NCBI GenBank assembly: GCA_964453075.1 | Contig: CAYVNM010000004.1 | Span: forward strand, 4,251 to 68,250 | Reading direction: 5' to 3' | DNA from: C7867-006 sp964453075 | GTDB lineage: Bacteria; Patescibacteriota; Minisyncoccia; Phycocordibacterales; DATDWN01 | DNA: 64,000 nt | Part shown: positions 48,664 through 56,899 of the stretch, in pieces | Position numbering within the stretch: the stretch's first letter is position 1 | Layout: each line of letters starts with the position of its first letter | The notes under the pieces: model-generated | Databases searched by the model: none | What the model saw: the letters and a program-made list of their open reading frames with translations, nothing else | Told to the model about the DNA's origin: nothing | Position numbers and translations under genes: made by a program

Positions 48664-51600
48664 ATGAAAACAAGAACAACAACAGACTCAAATGATTTTG
48701 AAACAATAGCTCTAAAGATAGCCTCTCCTGAAAGAATAAAAGAGTGGTCATTTGGAGAGGTTACAAAGCCAGAAACAATAAACTATCGTACACAGCGAAG
48801 TGAAAAAAATGGTCTTTTTGATGAAAAAATATTTGGTCCGGACAAAGACTATGAATGTTATTGTGGAAAGTATAGAGGTATTAGATATAAAGGAATAATC
48901 TGTGAAAAATGTGGTGTTGAAATAACTCGCTCCATAGTTAGGCGTGAAAGAATGGGACATATTGAATTAGCCACTGTGGTTTCGCATATTTGGTTTTTGA
49001 AATCAATGCCAAGCAGAATTAGTATGATTTTGGGTATTCCTACAGCAGATTTGGAGAAGGTTATTTATTTTGCCGGATACATAGTTACAAAAGTTTCAGA
49101 GGAAGACAGAACAAGAACTTTGAAAGATCTTGATTCTGAATACAAGGCAAAAATAAAGTCTCTTCAGGATGAAAAAACAAAAGAAGCTGTAAAAGAAATG
49201 CTTCTAAATGCAAAAAGAGAGATAGAATCAATACAAGAAGGTAGGGTTCTAGATGAGGTAGAGTATTACAACTATGGAATGAAGTACGGAACTATGTTTG
49301 AAGCTGGAATAGGAGCAGAAGCCATCTATAACATTTTCAAAAAATTAGACTTACACAAACTTCAAGACCAACTGAAAAAAGAACTTGAAAAAGCAAGTAG
49401 TATAGATGTAGCCAGAATAAACAAAAGATTGGGAGTGGTTGGGGCTATGATAAACTCTAACACAAGACCTGAATGGATGTTTCTAACAAACATTCCTGTC
49501 ATGCCTCCTGCTCTCAGACCAATGGTACCGCTTGATGGTGGTAGGTATGCTACATCAGATGTAAACGATCTTTACAGAAGAGTTATAAACAGAAACAATA
49601 GATTGAAGAAATTAAAAGAAATACATGCTCCTGATGTTATTTTAAGAAATGAAAAAAGAATTTTGCAAGAAGCCGTTGATGCACTGATCGATAATACGAT
49701 TAGACATGGTTCTGCTTCTGGTGCAATAAACCAATCTCAGAGGAGACCTTTGAAGTCTATAGCAGACAATCTTAAAGGTAAAAGAGGTATTTTCAGACAA
49801 AACCTTCTAGGTAAAAGAGTGGATTATTCCGGACGTTCAGTTATTGTTGTTGGTCCAGATTTACATCTGAATCAATGTGGTTTGCCAAAACACATGGCCC
49901 TGGAATTGTTCAAACCTTTTATCATTTCACAAATTTTACAAAAAGAACTTGCTTACAACATAAGAGGCGCTTCAAAACTTATTGAAGATGGAATTCCTGA
50001 AGTTTGGTCTATCCTTGAAGATGTTATTTCAACTAGATATGTATTGCTCAACCGTGCACCTACTCTACACAGATTAGGTATCCAAGCCTTCAAACCTATT
50101 TTGATAGAAGGAAATGCTATTCAACTACATCCACTTGTTTGTTCTGCCTTTAATGCGGACTTCGACGGTGACCAAATGGCCGTTCACGTTCCTTTGTCAG
50201 ACGAAGCTCAATTGGAAGCTCGGGAAATAATGGCTTCTGATAAAAATATTCTAAAGCCTGGTTCAGGTGATCCAACTGTTTCGGCTAAGATGCTTGATAT
50301 TGTTTTGGGATGTTACTGGATGACAAAAGAGATAGAAGGCGAGAAAGGTGAAGGTAAGTTTTTCTCTTCTCCTAATGCTGCTATAACGGCTTATGATCTC
50401 AGTGCAGTTTCTTTCAGAGCAAAAATAAAAGTATTACCTTCTAGTTCAGAAAAATATAAACAATACGATGGTAAATTATTTGAAACCACAGTTGGAAGAT
50501 TATTGTTTAACTCAGTCTTGCCTAAAGATTATCCTTTCATAAACTATGAAATTAACCGAGATAAGATAACAGGTTTGGTTGATGATCTTATTGAGAAATA
50601 TGGTATTGAAAATGTTCCAAAGATTATTGATAAGATAAAAGATTTCGGTTTTAGATATGCAACACACGCAGGAGTTACTTGGGGAATTGATGATATTGTT
50701 ATACCAAAAGAGAAGGCAGAAATAGTCTCTAAATCAAAAGAAAAATCAGATGCAATAGTGGAGCACTTTAACGCTGGTCTTATTTCTAAGGACGAAAGAC
50801 ACAGACAAACAATTGAAATTTGGCATGGTGCAAAAGCTGAGTTAGAAAAATTAATGCCTGGTAATTTACCAAAAAATGGTTCAGTTTCAGATATGGTGCT
50901 TTCAAAGGCCAGAGGATCTATGAGTAATATTACTCAGATGGCTGGTATGAAAGGTCTTATTACAAATACAGCCGGAGAAACCATTGAGTTCCCAATCATT
51001 TCTTGTTCAAAAGAAGGCCTGACTCCTCTTGAGTATTTTATTACTACTCACGGAGCTAGAAAGGGTCTTACAGATACCGCTCTTAATACTGCAAAATCTG
51101 GTTATCTAACAAGAAAAATGTTCGTTGTGGCACAAGATACGATTATCACAGAAGAGGATTGTGGAACTAAGGAAGGGGTAACTATAGATAAACATGCTAT
51201 ATCTGGAATTGAAATACCTATTGTTAAACACATCAAAGGAAGATTTTTGGCGGCTGATGTTGTGACTAAAGATGGAAAAACTTTGTTTAAGAAAGACCAA
51301 TTAATAAGTAAGAAAGAAGCACAACAAATAGAAGCTGCAGGCGTTACCTCTGTTTCTGTAAGATCTCCTCTATCATGTAAAACATTAGATGGTATATGTG
51401 TAAAATGTTATGGAGTTGATCTTGGCAAAAATAAGGTTGTGGATTTGGGTGAAGCTGTTGGAACAGTGGCTGGACAAGCTATCGGTGAACCAGGAACACA
51501 GCTCACAATGAGAACATTCCACGCTGGAGGTACAGCATCTGTGGCTGGAGATATTGTTTCAGGTTTGCCTAGAGTTGAAGAGTTGTTTGAAAAAAGGAAA

Positions 51601-52341
51601 CCAAAAAATCCTGCTGTGGTTTGCTCAGTTTCTGGAACTATCTCAGATATAAGGATAACTGATAAGGAAAAGGTAATAGCTATCACACCTGTTATTGAAG
51701 ATAGAACAAAAACAAAGGACAAGATCGAATATTCCATTTCTCTTAATCGTACAATATTGGTAAAGGTTGGAGATGAGGTGAAAAAAGGTGACATGATAAC
51801 TGATGGTTCTGCAGATATAGATGAGTTGTTCAAATATGCTGGTAGAGAAAAAACAATTGACTATATTATTCATGAAATAAACAAACCTTACGAATTACAG
51901 GGAGAGACAGTATCAAGAAAACATATTGAAACTATTGTTCGTCAGATGTTTTCTAGAAAGAAAATCAAGAATCCAGGAGATACAGTATTTTTGGAAGGTG
52001 ATCTTGTCGAATTAGCTTTCCTTGCTGAAGAAAATGATCGCGTAAGGGCTCTGGGACTAGAAGAGGCAAAAGCAGAAAGTGTAGTTATGGGTATAACAGA
52101 CGTCTCTCTTTCTCGAAAAAGCTTCCTTGCTGCTGCATCATTCCAGCATACAACTCGCATGCTTATATCAAGTGCAATAAAAGGTACAGCAGACAAACTT
52201 TCAGGTCTTATGGAAAATGTTATTCTTGGTAGACTTATTCCAGCAGGAACAGGATTTAAAGGTAGTAAAAAATCAGAATTGATTTCTGAAATGAGAGAAA
52301 ATAGACCGGAAATAATAGAAGAAAGAAATAGATTCAACTAG
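48664..52341 (+). CDS. rpoC: RNA polymerase subunit beta'
   Basis: 1225 residues. Zn1 site CYCGKYRGIRYKGIICEKCGVEI, IWFLKSMPSRI, RPMVPLDGGRYATSDVNDLYRRVINRNNRLK, the catalytic Mg loop NADFDGDQMAVHVPLS, trigger-loop/bridge region (MSNITQMAGMKGLI, GARKGLTDTALNTAKSGYLTRK), second Zn site with CKTLDGICVKCYG, and GEAVGTVAGQAIGEPGTQLTMRTFHAGG. Shorter than E. coli (1407) and lacking its large insertion. 43-nt AT spacer after rpoB; same operon. Confidence 0.97.
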   Translation: MKTRTTTDSNDFETIALKIASPERIKEWSFGEVTKPETINYRTQRSEKNGLFDEKIFGPDKDYECYCGKYRGIRYKGIICEKCGVEITRSIVRRERMGHIELATVVSHIWFLKSMPSRISMILGIPTADLEKVIYFAGYIVTKVSEEDRTRTLKDLDSEYKAKIKSLQDEKTKEAVKEMLLNAKREIESIQEGRVLDEVEYYNYGMKYGTMFEAGIGAEAIYNIFKKLDLHKLQDQLKKELEKASSIDVARINKRLGVVGAMINSNTRPEWMFLTNIPVMPPALRPMVPLDGGRYATSDVNDLYRRVINRNNRLKKLKEIHAPDVILRNEKRILQEAVDALIDNTIRHGSASGAINQSQRRPLKSIADNLKGKRGIFRQNLLGKRVDYSGRSVIVVGPDLHLNQCGLPKHMALELFKPFIISQILQKELAYNIRGASKLIEDGIPEVWSILEDVISTRYVLLNRAPTLHRLGIQAFKPILIEGNAIQLHPLVCSAFNADFDGDQMAVHVPLSDEAQLEAREIMASDKNILKPGSGDPTVSAKMLDIVLGCYWMTKEIEGEKGEGKFFSSPNAAITAYDLSAVSFRAKIKVLPSSSEKYKQYDGKLFETTVGRLLFNSVLPKDYPFINYEINRDKITGLVDDLIEKYGIENVPKIIDKIKDFGFRYATHAGVTWGIDDIVIPKEKAEIVSKSKEKSDAIVEHFNAGLISKDERHRQTIEIWHGAKAELEKLMPGNLPKNGSVSDMVLSKARGSMSNITQMAGMKGLITNTAGETIEFPIISCSKEGLTPLEYFITTHGARKGLTDTALNTAKSGYLTRKMFVVAQDTIITEEDCGTKEGVTIDKHAISGIEIPIVKHIKGRFLAADVVTKDGKTLFKKDQLISKKEAQQIEAAGVTSVSVRSPLSCKTLDGICVKCYGVDLGKNKVVDLGEAVGTVAGQAIGEPGTQLTMRTFHAGGTASVAGDIVSGLPRVEELFEKRKPKNPAVVCSVSGTISDIRITDKEKVIAITPVIEDRTKTKDKIEYSISLNRTILVKVGDEVKKGDMITDGSADIDELFKYAGREKTIDYIIHEINKPYELQGETVSRKHIETIVRQMFSRKKIKNPGDTVFLEGDLVELAFLAEENDRVRALGLEEAKAESVVMGITDVSLSRKSFLAAASFQHTTRMLISSAIKGTADKLSGLMENVILGRLIPAGTGFKGSKKSELISEMRENRPEIIEERNRFN

Positions 52342-52423
52342 GCTAAAAAGTAGAGTGTTTTGTTCTGATATTTAGGGTTTTTGTGGGGTTAGGGTAATTA
52401 GGTCAATTAGATATTTAAACCAA

Positions 52424-54142
52424 ATGTCCTCGTCTGTTGATCAAATAAAATCAAAAATAGATATTGTCTCTCTGATTTCTAGTTATATAAAACTAGAGAA
52501 GGCAGGAGCAAACTTTAAAGGAAAGTGTCCATTTCATAATGAAAAGACACCATCCTTTTTTGTGTCTCCAGATAGAGGTAGTTATTATTGTTTTGGTTGT
52601 CAGGCCAAAGGAGATATATTCACTTTTGTCCAAGAGTTTGAGGGTTTGGATTTCTTAGGGAGTTTAAAAGTTTTGGCGGATAAAGCAGGTGTGGTTTTAG
52701 AGCACTATAATTCTGAAGAAAAAACAGAAAAACAGAGATTGCATTCTGTTTTGGAACAGGCAGTATTTTTTTATGAGAAAAAACTTGTAGAAAATAAAAA
52801 TGCTTTAGATTATCTACACAGCAGGGGTGTCTTGGATACTACCATAAAGGATTTCAGAATTGGTTTTGCTCCTGCTGAATGGAGAAGTTTGTTCGAGTAT
52901 CTTTTGAGCAGGGGTGTATCAGAAAAAGATATGTTGCTCGTTGGTCTTATTAAGAGAAAGGAAGGGTCAGTTGACTCATATTACGATACCTTCAGAGGTA
53001 GGATTATGTTTCCAATCAATGATTCATCCGGGAGAGTTGTTGGTTTTTCTGGAAGAATACTCGTTGCTGATGATAAGTCACCAAAATATTTGAATAGCCC
53101 AGAAACATCTTTATTCAATAAATCAGAAATATTATTTGGATTAGATAAGGCTAAAAATAGCATTAGGTTAAAAGACTATTCAATCTTGGTTGAAGGGCAA
53201 ATGGACCTCATCATGCTCCATCAAACTGGTATCACAAATACCGTTGCATCATCAGGCACCGCTCTGACAGAAAACCATCTAATAAAGCTTCGCAGACTGT
53301 CTAATAGAATAATCATGTCTTATGATGGTGACAATGCAGGTTTTTCCGCATCCAATCGCAGTAGTCAACTAGCGTTGTCGTTAGGTATGGAACTAAAACT
53401 TGCAGTCATGCCTGAAGGAAAGGATCCTGCAGATCTCGCAAAAGAGGATATAGAAAAACTTAAAGAATCATTAAAAAGTTCAAAACATATCATAGATTTT
53501 TATACGGATTCACTTTTATCAAGGGGCCTTGAGCCTCGTAAACTTGGTCAGGAAATACAAAAAAATGTACTCCCTTATGTGGCATTGCTTAGTAGCACAA
53601 TAGAAAAATCTCACTTCATAAAAAGTATAGCTCAAAAAACTTTTATAAAAGAAGAGGCTTTGTGGGATGATTTGAATAAAATTAATATAAATACAGGTGA
53701 CATAAATCAAAAAAATATTCAAGACCATCTACCTTCAAAACGTGTAGAGGCTATTGAGAGAAGGGTTTTTGGAATTATAATGTGGAAAAAAAATAATTCA
53801 GATGCGGAAGATGGAATAGATATGGTGGATATAGAAAAAAGAGCCAACGAAATATTTGGGGATAGAAAAGAGATTTTAGAAGAGGTGTTTCAAAAGGAAA
53901 GAGATTCTTTACTATTTGAGATAGAAAGTTATTATGGAGGTAAACCAGATTTGAGAAGGGATATAGATTATCTATTGCTTGGACTTGAAGAAGAATATTT
54001 AAAAAAAAGTTTTGCTGTAGCTATGGTTAATTTACAAAAAGCAGAACAATCAAAAAACAGTGAACACATATCAAAGTTTTTAAAAGAATGTCAGGAAATA
54101 TCACAAAAAATAAATAAAATTAAAAATAATTATGAAAAATAA
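52424..54142 (+). CDS. dnaG: DNA primase
   Basis: 572 residues. Makes RNA primers at the fork. Zn-binding domain CPFHNEKTPSF...YYCFGCQAKGD; primase core with PINDSSGRVVGFSGRIL; TOPRIM with ILVEGQMDLIMLHQTG and MSYDGDNAGFSAS; then a less conserved helical C-terminus (DnaB-interacting in other bacteria). Promoter region 52342-52423 shows a possible weak -10 only. Its last 11 nt overlap the rpoD start, the conserved dnaG-rpoD arrangement without rpsU. Confidence 0.95.
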   Translation: MSSSVDQIKSKIDIVSLISSYIKLEKAGANFKGKCPFHNEKTPSFFVSPDRGSYYCFGCQAKGDIFTFVQEFEGLDFLGSLKVLADKAGVVLEHYNSEEKTEKQRLHSVLEQAVFFYEKKLVENKNALDYLHSRGVLDTTIKDFRIGFAPAEWRSLFEYLLSRGVSEKDMLLVGLIKRKEGSVDSYYDTFRGRIMFPINDSSGRVVGFSGRILVADDKSPKYLNSPETSLFNKSEILFGLDKAKNSIRLKDYSILVEGQMDLIMLHQTGITNTVASSGTALTENHLIKLRRLSNRIIMSYDGDNAGFSASNRSSQLALSLGMELKLAVMPEGKDPADLAKEDIEKLKESLKSSKHIIDFYTDSLLSRGLEPRKLGQEIQKNVLPYVALLSSTIEKSHFIKSIAQKTFIKEEALWDDLNKININTGDINQKNIQDHLPSKRVEAIERRVFGIIMWKKNNSDAEDGIDMVDIEKRANEIFGDRKEILEEVFQKERDSLLFEIESYYGGKPDLRRDIDYLLLGLEEEYLKKSFAVAMVNLQKAEQSKNSEHISKFLKECQEISQKINKIKNNYEK

Positions 54143-55576
54143 AAAGGCAAAAAAGAATAGCTCAAAAGGCAAAAAACCTACCAAGAGATTGGTAAAAGTT
54201 AAGGCCAAAGCAAAAAAGGCAAAAAAGGCAAAAAAAATCGTTGTGCCAAAAGTTCGTAAGAAGAAGAAAACTGGAGTTTCTCTGACAATGAAGGCATCAA
54301 AGAATGCTGTTCTCAAAAATGCTCCCGCTCAAAAAAAATCAGACAAGCAAGGAGAAGGCATGATAAGACTTTTGTCTAAAGGAAAAGATAGGGGTTATGT
54401 TACCTACGATGAGATTTTGAAGGAGTTTCCTACAGTTGAGGATGATATAATTTTTCTAGATGAGCTTTATGAAAAACTTTCTGCTAGTGGTATAGATATT
54501 CTTGAGGGAGGCGGTCTTTTGGAATCAAATTCAAACGATGATTTAATTGGTAAAAAGTATTCTTATGGCAGAGGCGGAGAATCATCATATGATTCTATTC
54601 AGATGTATCTAAAAGAAATAGGTCAATATCAACTCATCTCTGGAGGACAGGAAAAAGAACTGGCAAAAAGAATAGAAAAGGGCGACATAGAAGCTATAAA
54701 TCTTTTAGCTAGAGCCAACTTACGTCTAGTGGTTTCTATTGCCAAAAAATATGCTAATCGTAGTCCAGACCTGACTCTCCTTGATCTCATACAAGAAGGA
54801 AACCTTGGATTATTTAAAGCTGTTAGTAAGTTTGATTGGACCAAGGGGTATAAATTTTCTACATACGCCACTTGGTGGATTCGTCAGGCGATAACACGTG
54901 CTTTGGCTGATCAATCTCGCACGATCAGAGTGCCGGTTCATATGGTTGAGACTATTGCTAAATACAAACAAGTTGTGAGGAGGCTTTCTCAAGATTTGGG
55001 ACGAGATCCATTACCAGAGGAGATAGCTATAGAAATGAATCTTTCAGTAGACAAAGTTTATACTATTGAAAAAATAGATCAGAGTACTTTGTCTCTAGAG
55101 AGTCCGATAGGGGACGATGGGGATGAAAGCAAAAGTAAGCTTGGAGATTTTCTTGCAGATGAAAAGATACTTTCTCCAGATCAGGAATCTTCACGAAGAA
55201 TAATATCTGATCAGGTTAAGGAAATACTCAATGATTTACCAGAAAAGGAAAGAAAAATTCTAGAACTTCGTCATGGATTAGTAGATGGAGTGACACACAC
55301 ACTAGAGGAAGTAGGTAAGGAATTTGGAGTTACTCGTGAGCGTATCAGACAGATTGAAGCAAAAGCGCACGAGAAAATTCGTCAGCATGATAAGATAAAT
55401 AGGTTGAGGAATTANNNNNNNNNNNNNNNNNNNNNNNNNNNNNNNNNNNNNNNNNNNNNNNNNNNNNNNNNNNNNNNNNNNNNNNNNNNNNNNNNNNNNN
55501 NNNNNNNNNNNNNNCAAAAGCGCACGAGAAAATTCGTCAGCATGATAAGATAAATAGGTTGAGGAATTATTATTAA
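54132..55576 (+). CDS. rpoD: Primary sigma factor RpoD (interrupted by a false gap)
   Basis: The true product is 429 residues. N-terminus is a Lys/Ala-rich tail (about 1-75) in place of region 1.1, then SIQMYLKEIGQYQLIS (region 1.2), region 2 with NLRLVVSIAKKYANR, DLIQEGNLGLFKAVSKFDWTKGYKFSTYATWWIRQAITRALADQSRTIRVPVHM, region 3, and region 4 with TLEEVGKEFGVTRERIRQIEAKAHEKIR. The 100-N run after codon 427 is spurious: 55 bases on both sides are identical. Joining them gives ...RLRNYY and TAA at 55574-55576. Confidence 0.95.
55415..55514. other. Assembly gap (100 N) with duplicated flanks
   Basis: Bases 55360-55414 and 55515-55569 are identical, so two contigs overlapping by 55 bp were joined as if separated. 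No sequence is likely missing. Confidence 0.97.
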
Positions 55577-55701
55577 AATCTCTGGTCTTTTTGTCCAATT
55601 TCTGCGTTGGAATTTCAAAAATTCTCGTCACCTTACGACAGTAAGGCTCCTCGCATTTTCTTATTCCGTCTTGAACTAGGCCAAAAATCCTCCGAGATTC
55701 T
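55576..55701 (+). repeat. Family I structured element, copy D (after rpoD)
   Basis: Left arm starts at the last base of the rpoD stop. Outer pairs AATCTC/GAGATT and TTTTTG (55588-55593)/CAAAAA (55682-55687); inner GGAAT/ATTCC and AAAAT/ATTTT; apical CCTTAC-GACA-GTAAGG (55631-55646). Internal motifs AATTTCTGCGTT, TCTCGTCA, GGCTCCTCG and CGTCTTGAACT match copies A and C. Confidence 0.78.
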
Positions 55702-55720
55702 TATGGGAAGATCTTAAATA

Positions 55721-55753
55721 TAACAAAAAGCTTCTCTCACGAGGAGTTTTTTG
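55721..55753 (+). terminator. Terminator after element D
   Basis: ACAAAAAGCTTCTC, loop TCAC, GAGGAGTTTTTTGT. Confidence 0.85.
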
Positions 55754-55759
55754 TTTGTA

Positions 55760-55788
55760 TTGACAATTCAAATCAATTGTGTTAACAT
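55760..55788 (+). promoter_or_regulatory. Promoter of cassette 10
   Basis: TTGACA (55760-55765), 17 bp, TAACAT (55783-55788). The leader holds a small hairpin GAGGCA/TGCCTC. Confidence 0.82.
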
Positions 55789-55834
55789 TAATAACTAGAG
55801 AGGCAATCTTGCCTCAGACATTTAGGGGTGTTCC

Positions 55835-56485
55835 ATGACTCGTCGTTTCGTGCTCGTTTTCTGCTTCGTTATCTCGTTTCTCGCCATGACTTACCTGGCC
55901 ACGGCACAGGAGGGCTACAAGCTGTCGTCTGTGACCTTGTCCGCAGGTGAAGACCCGATTTCGTCGGGGCTGACCAGCATCGCAGACTTCAAGAACGAGA
56001 AGGAGACCCTCATTCAGGTTGCGTTCCAACAGGAGCAAGCCTGGGTCCTGTGGGGAACGAAGTTCAACTGGGGCAAGGTCGAGGGGACCGTCGCCGGTTC
56101 CGCCGGGCATTTCCAGGGGTCACCCTGGGTGGGTCCTTACCTCAACCTCAACCTACCGATTGGCAAGATCGGAGGTCAGCAGGTTTCGGTCGGCACACTT
56201 CAGTGGCCGTGCGTATTCTTCGGTGTCGAGCCGAGAAACTGGCGTTCCGGGACCAATCCGGAGAAGTTGTGGATTGGCTACCTAGCCAGCTTCAACGCAA
56301 ACGTTGGTCGGGTAGGGTTCACCTACACTCGACTCGACTTTCTCGACGATCCCATCAACCACGTTCCTGGGGTGTCTTACACCCAAGAGCTGAACAAAAA
56401 CTTCAAGGTTTCTGGAAGCGTTTCCCGGAACCAGAACGCCAAGCAGTTCATGTACTACATCGGACTGACCTGGCAGAAAGAGTGA
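55835..56485 (+). CDS. Cassette 10: exported beta-rich protein with an outer-membrane-like C-terminus
   Basis: 216 residues; AGGGGTG (55824-55830) precedes ATG by 4 nt. A clear signal peptide (RRFVLVFCFVISFLAMTYLATAQ, cleavage after ATA-Q likely) is followed by alternating polar/hydrophobic strands, with YLNLNLPIGKIGGQQVSVGTLQW, WIGYLASFNANVGRVGFTYTRLDF and a final KQFMYYIGLTWQKE. The last strand resembles the beta-signal of outer-membrane barrels, although this lineage is not known to have an outer membrane. GC-rich. Barrel status and donor are inferences. Confidence 0.75.
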   Translation: MTRRFVLVFCFVISFLAMTYLATAQEGYKLSSVTLSAGEDPISSGLTSIADFKNEKETLIQVAFQQEQAWVLWGTKFNWGKVEGTVAGSAGHFQGSPWVGPYLNLNLPIGKIGGQQVSVGTLQWPCVFFGVEPRNWRSGTNPEKLWIGYLASFNANVGRVGFTYTRLDFLDDPINHVPGVSYTQELNKNFKVSGSVSRNQNAKQFMYYIGLTWQKE

Positions 56486-56494
56486 ATACGCGCA

Positions 56495-56543
56495 TCTCGT
56501 GTAGGCAGGGCCCAAAAGAGGGCTCTGCCGGCACGGGATTTTT
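56495..56543 (+). terminator. Terminator of cassette 10
   Basis: TCTCGTG/CACGGGA outer pairs and GGCAGGGCCC (56504-56513) with GGGCTCTGCC (56520-56529), then TTTTTT. Confidence 0.88.
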
Positions 56544-56559
56544 TAATACAAAATATGAC

Positions 56560-56588
56560 TTTACAAATATATTTATATGTGATATAAT
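56560..56588 (+). promoter_or_regulatory. Promoter of cassette 11
   Basis: TTTACA (56560-56565), 17 bp, TATAAT (56583-56588). Confidence 0.85.
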
Positions 56589-56611
56589 ACAAAAAGATTA
56601 GGGAGGCAGGT

Positions 56612-56809
56612 ATGCCCAAGAAGACCCGAAATGTCTCTGATCAAAGGCTCGAGTGTCCGCACTGTGGCGGACACGTGGAGTTTAAGAAGATCGTGCGTTA
56701 CTTCGCCTGCTCCCATTGTCACGCCAAGCTGTGGGGCAGTGGAGAAGAGAATAAGGTTCCAACCCCCGTGAGGGAGTGGCAACCGTTCAGAAGGAAGACG
56801 GAAGAGTAG
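56612..56809 (+). CDS. Cassette 11: 65-residue zinc-ribbon protein
   Basis: GGGAGG (56601-56606) sits 5 nt before ATG. Two CxxC knuckles, LECPHCGGHVEF and FACSHCHAKLW, separated by about 16 residues, make a compact zinc ribbon; the tail is basic with VREWQPFRRK. GC-rich relative to the helicase that follows. Second cassette in tandem after cassette 10. Zn binding inferred; target unknown. Confidence 0.78.
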   Translation: MPKKTRNVSDQRLECPHCGGHVEFKKIVRYFACSHCHAKLWGSGEENKVPTPVREWQPFRRKTEE

Positions 56810-56860
56810 TCTCGCATCAGGCGGAGCCCAATATGGGTTCCGCCGGTGCGGGACTTTTTT
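56808..56860 (+). terminator. Terminator of cassette 11
   Basis: AGTCTCGCA...GGCGGA with TCCGCC...TGCGGGACT and inner CCC/GGG, followed by TTTTTT. Confidence 0.88.
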
Positions 56861-56899
56861 GTGTTTAGAGCGAAGATAAATCTATGTTATTCTATAGGC

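Noticed and set aside
4473..55701. Family I elements as classical integron attC sites
   Set aside because: Position after stop codons fits, but GTTRRRY/RYYYAAC core sites are absent, the neighbouring genes have their own promoters and no integrase is in the window. Kept only as one hypothesis.
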